64,000 bases of DNA, from the NCBI RefSeq assembly GCF_014650335.1, contig NZ_BMUT01000004.1:124001-188000 (forward strand), given 5' to 3'. This DNA comes from Streptomyces hiroshimensis. Its GTDB lineage: Bacteria > Actinomycetota > Actinomycetes > Streptomycetales > Streptomycetaceae. Under the pieces are notes generated by a model, which was not told the DNA's origin, searched no databases, and saw nothing but the letters and a program-made list of their open reading frames with translations. The translations under genes were made by a program, and so were the position numbers. Of this stretch, positions 44,240-52,041 are shown one piece after another; the stretch's first letter is position 1, and every line of letters starts with the position of its first letter.

Positions 44240-45574
44240 TCAGGCGCCCTCGGCGGACGGGGCGGCCGGGGCGGCGCGGCGGCGCCGCACGACCACGAAG
44301 ACGGCGGTGCCGACGGCCAGGGTCGCGCCGACGCCGATCACTCCGGCGAGGCCGCCGGAGATGCGCTCGTCGGCGACGTCCTTGACCTGGTAGTCGGCGA
44401 GGGGCGAACCCTTGGCGGCGTGCTCCTCGGCCTTGCTGTCGATGCCCTTGTCGTGCGCGACCTTCTCCAGGCCGTCGGGGCTGGTGGAGGCGTAGTAGCT
44501 GACCCCACCGGCACAGACGAGCGCGACACCGAGCCCGACGAGCCACAGGCGACGCGCGGAGCGGGGCGTTGCCGCGGGCCCGGCGTTGTCCGGTGCCTCG
44601 GGAGCGTCCGCGCCCGCAGGCTCCATGCCGGCTTTGGCCACCGAATCCGCCGCGACGGCGGCCGGCCCCTCACCGCCTGACCGGCGGTGCCCGGCCTCCT
44701 CGCGGCCGTCCGGCACCGCCGGGCTGCGCCGCTGAGGCTGATCGCCGTCGCGGCGGAGGGAGGTTGCCGGGCTTCCCGGCACCGCGGGTGCCCCCGAGCC
44801 CGCAGGCCCGGCCGCGGCGTCCGGCACCGCCGGGCTGCGCCGCTGGGGCTGGTCACCGCCGCGGCGGAGGGAAGTCGCCGGGCCCGCCGGCTCGGTCGGC
44901 GGCGCCGTGCGCAGTTCCAGGGGACGGAAAACGTCCCGCGCCGCGTGGATCAGGTCCGGGCGGACGGCCGCCACCGCGCTGACCGTCAGGGCCGTGATCG
45001 CCGCCTCGCCCAGGCCGATGAGGACGTGGACGCCCACCATCGCCGTGAAGACCTTCCCGACCGGGACGTCCGTCGTGCCGCCCACCGCGTAGATCAAAGT
45101 GAACGCGGCGGCCGCGGCCGGGACGGAGACCAGGGCCGCGGCGAAGGAAGCCGCGGTCAGGCTCGCGCGCCCCCGTGGCAGCAGCCTCACCAGGCCCCGG
45201 AACACCGCGTACGCCACGACCGTCGTGACGACGCCCATGTCGCTGATGTTGACGCCGAGCGCCGACAGCCCGCCGTCGGCGAAGAGCACGCCCTGCATGA
45301 GCAGGACGACGGATATGCAGAGCACCCCCGTGTACGGCCCGACGAGGATCGCGGCGAGCGCCCCGCCCAGCAGGTGCCCGCTCGTGCCCGCCGCCACCGG
45401 GAAGTTCAGCATCTGGACGGCGAAGATGAACGCCGCGACCAGGCCCGCCAGCGGCGCGGCCTTGTCGTCCAGTTCGCGCCGTGCGCCGCGCAGGCTCACG
45501 GCGACGGCGCCCGCGGCCACCACGGCGGTGGCGGCCGAGACGGGCGCGTCGATGAATCCGTCGGGTACGTGCAT
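44240..45574 (-). CDS. nikMN: Nickel/cobalt ECF transporter, fused substrate-specific subunit (CbiM-CbiN type)
   Basis: The 444-residue protein binds the metal. The N-terminus MHVPDGF (His 2) and SGHLLG (His 67) are the conserved CbiM/NikM metal-ligand positions, followed by six or so helices to residue 220. The C-terminus (about 340-444) is a CbiN/PDGLE domain with TSPDGLEKVAHDKG and two helices. The linker (224-340) is unusual: PATSLRRGGDQPQRRSPAVP (232-251) recurs with one change at 269-288, matching a dispersed DNA repeat. Nickel is favoured by the fusion and by a possible Nur site upstream, but cobalt cannot be excluded. Confidence 0.92.
   Translation of the reverse strand: MHVPDGFIDAPVSAATAVVAAGAVAVSLRGARRELDDKAAPLAGLVAAFIFAVQMLNFPVAAGTSGHLLGGALAAILVGPYTGVLCISVVLLMQGVLFADGGLSALGVNISDMGVVTTVVAYAVFRGLVRLLPRGRASLTAASFAAALVSVPAAAAAFTLIYAVGGTTDVPVGKVFTAMVGVHVLIGLGEAAITALTVSAVAAVRPDLIHAARDVFRPLELRTAPPTEPAGPATSLRRGGDQPQRRSPAVPDAAAGPAGSGAPAVPGSPATSLRRDGDQPQRRSPAVPDGREEAGHRRSGGEGPAAVAADSVAKAGMEPAGADAPEAPDNAGPAATPRSARRLWLVGLGVALVCAGGVSYYASTSPDGLEKVAHDKGIDSKAEEHAAKGSPLADYQVKDVADERISGGLAGVIGVGATLAVGTAVFVVVRRRRAAPAAPSAEGA
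44705..44881. repeat. Two copies of a dispersed palindromic repeat inside nikMN
   Basis: Two ~66-bp near-identical units (44705-44770 and 44816-44881, 111-base period), each containing GGCACCGCCGGGCT (44712-44725 and 44823-44836). The same unit, about 85% alike over some 40 bases, is intergenic at 51.84 kb. Confidence 0.8.
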
Positions 45575-45626
45575 GACGTCACTCCCTCTACCACCGTGGC
45601 CGGAACCGCTCGATGATAGGGGCTCT

Positions 45627-45643
45627 CTGCGAATCTCTCGCAA
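45627..45643 (-). promoter_or_regulatory. Possible Nur (nickel-responsive) box before nikMN
   Basis: CTGCGAATCTCTCGCAA contains a perfect TGCGA-N5-TCGCA dyad. On the gene strand it reads TTGCGA-N5-TCGCAG, matching the TGC/GCA core of the Nur box TTGCAA-N5-TTGCAA described in S. coelicolor. It lies 53 bases before the start and also near the divergent MFS gene. Confidence 0.5.
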
Positions 45644-45731
45644 GAGCTTGTGCAGCGCTCCTGCGCGCCCCTCGCTCACCCGCGCGCCGCCCCGGTGGCG
45701 GCCCCGGCCCCCTGCCCGAATGCTGGGCAGT

Positions 45732-47783
45732 ATGACCACGGCCCCCGCGCCCCCGGCGGACGTCCCCGCGGCCGCCCCGCCGCCGCTCAGTCGCCGCCGC
45801 ACGAACCTGGTCTTCGTCACGATCGTGCTCGGCATGCTGCTCGCGGCCCTCGACCAGACGATCGTCTCGACCGCGCTGCCGACGATCGTCGCGGACCTGG
45901 GCGGCGGCGGGCACATGGCGTGGGTGGTCACGGCGTACCTGCTCGCCGAGACCGTCTCGACCGTCCTGGTCGGCAAGTTCGGCGACCTCTTCGGCCGGAA
46001 GGTCGTCTTCCAGCTCAGCGCCGTCGTCTTCACCGCCGGATCGGTCTTCGCGGGTGTCGCCGACTCCATGCTGATGCTGATCGCCGCGCGCGCCCTGCAG
46101 GGCGTCGGCGGCGGCGGTCTGATGGTCACCGCCATGGCGCTGATCGCGGACGTCATCCCGCTGCGCGAGCGCGGCAAGTACCAGGGCGCGCTGGGCGCGG
46201 TCTTCGGCGTGACGACGGTCGTCGGCCCGACCCTGGGCGGCGTCTTCACCGACCACGCGACGTGGCGGTGGTGCTTCTACGTCAACGTGCCCGTGGCGAT
46301 CGTGATGGTCGTCATGGCGGCCCGCACGATCCCGGTGGTCCGCTCGGCCGTCCGCCCCGTCATCGACTACCTGGGCATCGCCCTGGTGGCCGCCGGCTCC
46401 TCCGCGCTGGTCCTCGGCCTGGAGTGGGGCGGCAACACGTACGCGTGGAGCTCGGCGGTCGTCGTCGGCCTGTTCGCGGGCGCGGTCGTCCTCCTGACCG
46501 GCTTCGTCCTGGTGGAGCTGCGGGCGAAGGAACCGATGCTCCCCATGCATCTGTTCCGCAACCCCGTCTTCACCGTCTGCTCGCTCCTCAGCTTCATCGT
46601 GGGCTTCGCGATGCTGGGCGCGCTGACGTACCTGCCGACGTACCTGCAGTACGTGGACGGGGTGTCGGCCACGATGTCGGGCGTGCGGGCGCTGCCGATG
46701 GTCGCCGGGCTGCTGGGCGCGTCCATGCTCTCGGGCATCGTCGTCAGCCGCACCGGCCGCTACCGGATGTTCCCCGTGGCGGGCATGGCGGTGATGGCGC
46801 TGGGGCTGTACCTGATGTCGACGATGGGGGCGTCGACGGGGGCGTGGCTGGAGTCGCTGTACATGTTCGTGCTGGGCGTGGGCATCGGGCTGGCCATGCA
46901 GGTGCTGACGATCGCCGTGCAGAACACCGTCCCATACCACGAACTGGGCACGGCCACCTCGGGCGTCACCTTCTTCCGCACGCTCGGCAGCTCCTTCGGC
47001 ACGGCCATCTTCGGCACGCTCTACAGCAACCGGCTGAAGCCCAATCTGACGGAGGCGCTGTCCCGCTCGCCCGGCGTGCCGCCGTCCGCCGTGATCAGCC
47101 CGCAGGGGCTGGCCGCGCTGCCGCCGGAGCAGGCGCGGCCGGTCGTCGACGCGTACGCGCAGACCGTGAACTACGTCTTCCTGTGGGTGGTGCCGGTGGC
47201 GCTGGCGGGCTTCGTCGCCGCGTGGTTCCTCAAGGAGGTGCCGCTGCGCGACAGCGCGCGGGCCGGCGCCTCCGACATGGGCGAGGGCTTCGCGGCGCCG
47301 GACTCCGCGGAGGCCGAGCGGCAGCTGGAGCGGGCGGTCGCGGGCGTCATGCGCAAGGCCAAAGGGCCGGTGAGCCGCCAGGTGCTGGCGGAGTCGGGCA
47401 GCCCGCTCGGCCCGGCCGAGGCGTGGACGCTGAGCCAGATCCACTGGCGGCTGTGCGTGCGCGGCGAGGCGGCGCTGTCGTCGGTGGCGGCGGCGCACCG
47501 GATGCCGCCGGAGGTGCTGCAGCCGGCCTTCGCGCGCACGGCGGAGGCCGGGTACGCGCGCGTGGACGGCGACCGGCTCTCGCTGACGCCCGCGGGCGAG
47601 GCGGAGATCGAACGGCTGGGCACGACGTGGCGCGCGTGGCTGGCCGCCCGCCTGGACGACTGGGACGTCGGCGACCCCGAGGACCGCGCCCGGCTCGACC
47701 GCGCCCTGGACGCGATGGCGGAGCGGCTGCTGGAGGAGGCGGAGGCGGCGGAGGAGGAGGGGCAGGAGCGGATCACCGTGTAG
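45732..47783 (+). CDS. MFS multidrug exporter (DHA2-like) with C-terminal winged-helix-like domain
   Basis: The first ~510 residues form a 14-helix drug exporter (LDQTIVSTALPTIVADLGG motif near the start, GKFGDLFGRKVVFQ loop, GPTLGGVF). The last ~165 residues are soluble and resemble a winged-helix module: AEAWTLSQIHWRLCVRGEA, helix VAAAHRMPPEVLQPAFARTAE, wing YARVDGDRLSLTPAGEAEI, similar to MarR-type tails. The fusion is unusual. ATG 45732 is used; ATG 45720 is an alternative. It is divergent from nikMN. Confidence 0.88.
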   Translation: MTTAPAPPADVPAAAPPPLSRRRTNLVFVTIVLGMLLAALDQTIVSTALPTIVADLGGGGHMAWVVTAYLLAETVSTVLVGKFGDLFGRKVVFQLSAVVFTAGSVFAGVADSMLMLIAARALQGVGGGGLMVTAMALIADVIPLRERGKYQGALGAVFGVTTVVGPTLGGVFTDHATWRWCFYVNVPVAIVMVVMAARTIPVVRSAVRPVIDYLGIALVAAGSSALVLGLEWGGNTYAWSSAVVVGLFAGAVVLLTGFVLVELRAKEPMLPMHLFRNPVFTVCSLLSFIVGFAMLGALTYLPTYLQYVDGVSATMSGVRALPMVAGLLGASMLSGIVVSRTGRYRMFPVAGMAVMALGLYLMSTMGASTGAWLESLYMFVLGVGIGLAMQVLTIAVQNTVPYHELGTATSGVTFFRTLGSSFGTAIFGTLYSNRLKPNLTEALSRSPGVPPSAVISPQGLAALPPEQARPVVDAYAQTVNYVFLWVVPVALAGFVAAWFLKEVPLRDSARAGASDMGEGFAAPDSAEAERQLERAVAGVMRKAKGPVSRQVLAESGSPLGPAEAWTLSQIHWRLCVRGEAALSSVAAAHRMPPEVLQPAFARTAEAGYARVDGDRLSLTPAGEAEIERLGTTWRAWLAARLDDWDVGDPEDRARLDRALDAMAERLLEEAEAAEEEGQERITV

Positions 47784-47792
47784 GCCGTACAG

Positions 47793-47844
47793 GGCGCGTG
47801 AGCCCGAAGGGTGAGTCAGGCGCGTGAGCCCGAAGGGTGAGTCA
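47793..47844. repeat. Exact 26-bp tandem duplication after the MFS gene
   Basis: A 26-base unit beginning GGCGCGTGAGCCCGAAGG is present twice, 47793-47818 and 47819-47844, with no mismatch. Confidence 0.85.
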
Positions 47845-47880
47845 GTGGCCCCGGGAGAATTTCCCCCCTCCCGGGGCCAC
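47845..47880 (+). terminator. Terminator after the MFS gene
   Basis: Perfect 12-bp arms GTGGCCCCGGGA (47845-47856) and its complement (47869-47880) with a 12-base loop. The rest of the 266-base gap to 48049 holds a CCACTAGTGG palindrome (48024-48033) near the next start and nothing else recognisable. Confidence 0.75.
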
Positions 47881-48049
47881 CCCCCTCGGAACACCTGGTG
47901 CAGGGCAGGTGTCCGGTCCGTGTGCGCACGCGTGACCGTGCGCGCGCCGGGCGTCGGCGTGCACCCCCGTGGCACGTCGCGGCCCGAGCGGCCGGTCCCC
48001 AGCCTCGTACGGAAGCCGGGCCTCCACTAGTGGCATTCCTAGGGGCAAG

Positions 48050-49153
48050 ATGGCTCCCGTGGAGATCGGAGAACTGGTCAGGGAGCTGCGCAAGGCGCGC
48101 GGATGGAGCCAGGGGCGGCTCGCGGCGGAGATCAACGACGCGTTCGGCACCGCGCTGGCCCGGGAGTACGTGAGCGGCTGGGAGCGGGGCAAGGTCCGGC
48201 CCGGGCCGTTCTACCTGCGCGCCCTCGCCCGGGTGCTCGACGTGCCGGCGGCCGCGCTGGCGGGCGGCGGCCCGGCGGACGGTGCCGCGGCGGCCGCGCT
48301 CGCCCCGGCCGTCGCCTCCGACCTCCTGAGCACGGGCTTCGCCGCCCGCCTGCGCGGCGGCCCCTCGGCCGGGGAGTGGGAGGGCCGGCTCACCGCCTAC
48401 GGCACCGACTACATGTCCTCGCCCGCCGCCGATCTCCAGCGCCGGGTCGCCGAGGACCTGGTCGTCGTCCAGCAGCAGCTCGACGACCCGCGGATGTGGT
48501 CGGTGGCCGCCCGGCTGATGACGGTGTACGCCACGACCTTCTCGCGGCAGGAGTGCGCGAAGACCGTCATGTGGTTCCGGATGGCCGCCGACGCGGCGGA
48601 CCGCTCGGGCGACACCGGCGTACGGGTCTGGGTCCGCGGCCGGGGCGCCCTCACCCTCGGCTACGGCGGCACGTCCACGGGCCTCGCCGAACTCCTGGCC
48701 GACCAGGCCCTGGCCCTCACCGGCAAGCCGTCCGTGGGCCTGCTGCACGCCACGCTCGGCAAGGCGTACGCGGCGGCCCTGCGCGGCGACCGGGCGACGG
48801 CCCTGCGGCTGGCCGACCGGGGACGGCGGATCTTCGACGCCGCGTACGACCCGTCGGCGCAGCTCAGCGACTACAGCATTCCCTCCTGGCGCATGAACGG
48901 CTTCCTGTCGCTGCTGTCCGCGCGGCTGGGCGACGAGAAGCAGGCCACGGAGGCGCGGGAGGCGGCGCTGCGCGAACTGCCCGAACGCCTGCCGCGCTTC
49001 GCCACGCACCTGGAACTGCACAAGGGCCTCACTCTCGTCCGCGCGGGCGACCGCGAGGGCGGGGTGGCCTGCGCCCGGGCGGCGCTGGAGGCTCTGCCGC
49101 AGGACAAGTGGTGCGGCACGCTGCAGATGCTGATGGCGGAGATCGCGGCGTGA
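48050..49153 (+). CDS. XRE-family transcriptional regulator
   Basis: A 367-residue protein with an N-terminal helix-turn-helix (IGELVRELRKARGWSQGRLA, then EYVSGWERGKVRPGPFYLRA) and a long helical C-terminal region with TPR-like character (LLHATLGKAYAAALRGDRAT, REAALRELPERLPRFATHLE). ATG 48050 has AGGGGCAAG before it. The ligand and targets are unknown. The CCACTAGTGG palindrome about 20 bases upstream may be an autoregulatory site. Confidence 0.85.
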   Translation: MAPVEIGELVRELRKARGWSQGRLAAEINDAFGTALAREYVSGWERGKVRPGPFYLRALARVLDVPAAALAGGGPADGAAAAALAPAVASDLLSTGFAARLRGGPSAGEWEGRLTAYGTDYMSSPAADLQRRVAEDLVVVQQQLDDPRMWSVAARLMTVYATTFSRQECAKTVMWFRMAADAADRSGDTGVRVWVRGRGALTLGYGGTSTGLAELLADQALALTGKPSVGLLHATLGKAYAAALRGDRATALRLADRGRRIFDAAYDPSAQLSDYSIPSWRMNGFLSLLSARLGDEKQATEAREAALRELPERLPRFATHLELHKGLTLVRAGDREGGVACARAALEALPQDKWCGTLQMLMAEIAA

Positions 49154-49328
49154 AAGTGCAAGCCTTCCGCGCATTCCGTACGAGTGAAACTCCCCTGCCC
49201 AGACAGGTGAATTAATCAGAATATACGCACATTTGACCCGCACTTGGTCAATTCCTCATGACGACCACCTCGGCATCCACAGCACCGCAGAGCACAGCAC
49301 CGCACAGCAGAGTCTGAGGAGATGCGTC

Positions 49329-50207
49329 ATGCGCCGGTACAGACGTCTGGGAATCGCCTTCGCCATCGCCGCCGCCGTCCTCCCGGCAGCGCTCCCCGGG
49401 ACCGCGGCCCGGGCCACGCCCCCGCCGGAACCCGCCACACCGCAGGCCGCGCAGCAGGCCGGCCGGCACCAGCACCGGGCCCCGCTGGACTTCGACGAGA
49501 ACGAGTGCGAGGGGCCGGCCGCGGACGAGGGGGACATCTACACGCGGCCCCCCAACACCGGGCACCCGGCGACCACGCCCACGACCACAACCACGACCAC
49601 GCACACGCCCACGCCCACGCACCGCCGCGGCCTGCCGCTGAAGTGGCCCCGGAACCTGCCGGACCGCAAAGAGGCCGTGCGCATGCTGGGCGAACTCGAC
49701 GTCAAGGCCTTCAGCAGCAAGGGCTATCACCGCAGTCACTTCGGCTCCGTCTGCTGGGTCCGGCACGGCGTCGACCGGTGCACCACCCGGCAGATCGCCC
49801 TCAAGTTCCAGTCCGTCGTCCCGGCGACCCTCGACGGCCGGTGCAAGGTCGTCGGCGGGCGGTGGCACAGCGAGTACGACAACAGGGACATGGGCGACCC
49901 GGTGCACGTCGACATCGACCACATCGTGCCGCTGCGGCACGCGTGGGGGTCCGGTGCGCGCACCTGGACGGCCAAGAAGCGGCAGGAGTTCGCCAACGAC
50001 CTGACCGCCTCGCCGCAGCTGATCGCGGTGTCCACCTGGGCCAACCGGCGCAAGGGCGACAAGGGACCCGACAAGTGGATGCCGGTGGCCGGCGCCGAGT
50101 GCCTCTACAGCCAGGCGTGGATCGGGGTGAAGGACTACTACGGGCTGTCCGTCACCCGGAAGGAGAAGGCCAAGCTGCAGCAGGTGCTGGCCGGCTGCAA
50201 GAAGTGA
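49329..50207 (+). CDS. Secreted HNH-family nuclease
   Basis: The 292-residue protein has a signal peptide (MRRYRRLGIAFAIAAAVLPA... with AARA cleavage near residue 29), a low-complexity threonine/proline linker around residues 82-98 (TTPTTTTTTTHTPTPTH), and a C-terminal nuclease domain with VDIDHIVPLRHAW (catalytic Asp/His 197-198) and ANRRKGDKGPDKW. This matches the DUF1524/HNH secreted nuclease type, likely cell-wall associated or released. Four cysteines could form disulfides. GAGGAG lies upstream of ATG 49329. Confidence 0.88.
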   Translation: MRRYRRLGIAFAIAAAVLPAALPGTAARATPPPEPATPQAAQQAGRHQHRAPLDFDENECEGPAADEGDIYTRPPNTGHPATTPTTTTTTTHTPTPTHRRGLPLKWPRNLPDRKEAVRMLGELDVKAFSSKGYHRSHFGSVCWVRHGVDRCTTRQIALKFQSVVPATLDGRCKVVGGRWHSEYDNRDMGDPVHVDIDHIVPLRHAWGSGARTWTAKKRQEFANDLTASPQLIAVSTWANRRKGDKGPDKWMPVAGAECLYSQAWIGVKDYYGLSVTRKEKAKLQQVLAGCKK

Positions 50208-50260
50208 CCCGGGGCCGGGCGTGACCCGGGGCCGGGCGGCGCCGCTCCCCCGCCGGGGCG

Positions 50261-51460
50261 CTACAGCGCCGCCCGGCTCCCCGTGGTCACCGGCGCCGTC
50301 GCCGTGGCCGCACGCTCGGCGGCGTCCGCGACCTGGGCCGCCGTGAGGACGTAGCCCGTCTCCGCGTCCGCCGTGGAGCGGGCGAAGACCACGCCGTAGA
50401 CCCGGCCGGCCGGGGTCAGGAGCGGTCCGCCGGAGTTGCCCGGGCGGATCGTGGACCGTACGGAGTACACCTGCCGGGTGGTCACGCCGTCGCCGTAGAT
50501 GTCCTGGCCCTTGGCGCGGAGCTCGTTGGCGACCGTGGCCGCCCGGATGTCGAGCCCGCCGTTCTGCGGGAAGCCGGCGACGATCGCCGTGTCCCCGCGC
50601 TTGGCCGACTTGTCGAACGGCAGCACGGGGGCCTTCAGGCCCGGCACGTCCAGGACGGCGACATCCGTCCTCGGGTCGAAGAGGACGACCTTCGCCTTGT
50701 ACGCCTTGCCGACGCCGCCGACGCGTACGGTCGGGCTGTTCACCCCGGCCACGACGTGGGCGTTCGTCATCACGTGCTGCGCGGCGTAGACGAAGCCGCT
50801 GCCCTCCTGGCCGCGGCGGCCCTCGCCGGTGTCGGCGACGCCCTCGACCTTGACCACGCTCTCCTTGGCCGCCCTGGTCGCGGCGGGGGTGACGGCGTCG
50901 CCCGACGGCCTGGGGACGCTCGTCGCCGGCTCGTTCTCGAAGGGGTTGAAGACCTGCGGGAAGCCCGCGCCGTTCAGGGCGTCCGTGGTGCGGCTGAACC
51001 ACGTCGGCGCCTGCTCGGGCATCGCCTTCTGGACGGCGCCCAGCAGCGCCGACTCCCTGATCTGCCGGGTGAGCAGCGGCGAATTCGCCGAGGCGAGCAC
51101 GCTCGCGGCCACCCAGCCGACGAGCAGCACGGCCAGGGAGTTCACGACGGCGCCGCCGACGCCGTCGATGCCGCGGACCGGGGCCCACGTCAGGCGACGG
51201 CGCAGGCCGTAGGCCAGGCGGGCGGCCAGGGCGTGGCCGATCGCGGCCGGGACGAGGACGACCAGGACGGCGACGACCGCGGCGGTGGCGGTCCCCGCCT
51301 CGAAGGGCTCCAGGGCGAACGGCAGCACCCACACACCGAGGACGGCTCCGCCGAGGAAACCGGCGAGCAGCACGACGCTGGCGACCAGGCCGCGGCGGAA
51401 GCCGGAGACGGCGTAGCCGAGGACGACGAGCAACAGCAGCAGATCGAGCAGGTTCAACAC
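50261..51460 (-). CDS. MarP-like membrane serine protease (CvpA domain plus trypsin-like domain)
   Basis: The 399-residue protein has four N-terminal helices of the CvpA type (LDLLLLLVVLGYAVSGFRRG and others) and a chymotrypsin-like domain outside the membrane with triad MTNAHVVAG (His), FDPRTDVAVLDV (Asp) and IRPGNSGGPLL (Ser). MarP of Mycobacterium has the same layout and controls acid resistance by activating a peptidoglycan hydrolase. GTG 51460 follows GGAAAGGG. It is downstream of a repeat-rich region. Confidence 0.92.
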   Translation of the reverse strand: MLNLLDLLLLLVVLGYAVSGFRRGLVASVVLLAGFLGGAVLGVWVLPFALEPFEAGTATAAVVAVLVVLVPAAIGHALAARLAYGLRRRLTWAPVRGIDGVGGAVVNSLAVLLVGWVAASVLASANSPLLTRQIRESALLGAVQKAMPEQAPTWFSRTTDALNGAGFPQVFNPFENEPATSVPRPSGDAVTPAATRAAKESVVKVEGVADTGEGRRGQEGSGFVYAAQHVMTNAHVVAGVNSPTVRVGGVGKAYKAKVVLFDPRTDVAVLDVPGLKAPVLPFDKSAKRGDTAIVAGFPQNGGLDIRAATVANELRAKGQDIYGDGVTTRQVYSVRSTIRPGNSGGPLLTPAGRVYGVVFARSTADAETGYVLTAAQVADAAERAATATAPVTTGSRAAL

Positions 51461-51617
51461 GGAGCCCTTTCCTTCGCGCGCGCCCCCGAACGCGCCCACG
51501 GGTCGGTTGACCCGTGGACTTGAAGAAACGCGGGCACGGCAGGGGGCGGTTCCCATTCCGGGCGAATTCATGGCGTACGCCACGTTGCCGCCGGGCGCGG
51601 GGCGTACGACCACGGCG

Positions 51618-52023
51618 CGCTCGGCACCGCCGGGCTCCCTGACGGTGGCTGCTCGCCGTCGCGGCGGGGGAAAGGCCCCGGCCCCGCCCTTTCACCGTTT
51701 CCTGGGGCAAGCCCCAGCCCCCGCCGGGTGCGCGGGCAGCGGGGCGCCGACCCGACCCGCCCCCCCCCGGGGGGCCGGGGAACCTCCCCCGGGAAACGGT
51801 GAAAGGGCGGGACCGGGGCTCCCCTCCCGCCGCCGCGGCGATCAGCCGAAACGGCGCGGCCCGGCGGTGCCGGATCCCACTTCCGTGGGGAAGGCACCGC
51901 CGGGCTCCCTGACGGTGGCCGGACGCCGTCGCGGCGGGCGGAACCGCTTGCCGCGGCGCCCAGCCGAAACGGCTGCGGCCCGGCCGCGCCTCCCCCACCG
52001 AGTGGGGTCGGCACCGCCGGGCC
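51618..52023. repeat. Repeat-rich intergenic element between the MarP-like and MMPL genes
   Basis: This 580-base gap (51461-52041) has no gene. It holds GGCACCGCCGGGCT at 51623-51636 and 51893-51906 (each within a longer matching block ending CGCCGTCGCGGCGG), an inverted copy at 51858-51871, and a diverged one at 52010-52023. A 28-bp inverted repeat with one mismatch (51675-51702 with 51792-51819) encloses a CTGGGGC-AA-GCCCCAG hairpin and a C9/G6 stretch. CAGCCGAAACGGC occurs twice (from 51843 and 51961). It matches the units in nikMN. Confidence 0.8.
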
Positions 52024-52041
52024 GCAGCCGCAAAGCGAAGG

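Noticed and set aside
44240..46249. Extension of the nikMN frame upstream to 46249
   Set aside because: The conserved N-terminus MHVPDG must be at the mature start for metal binding, and the extension overlaps the divergent MFS gene.
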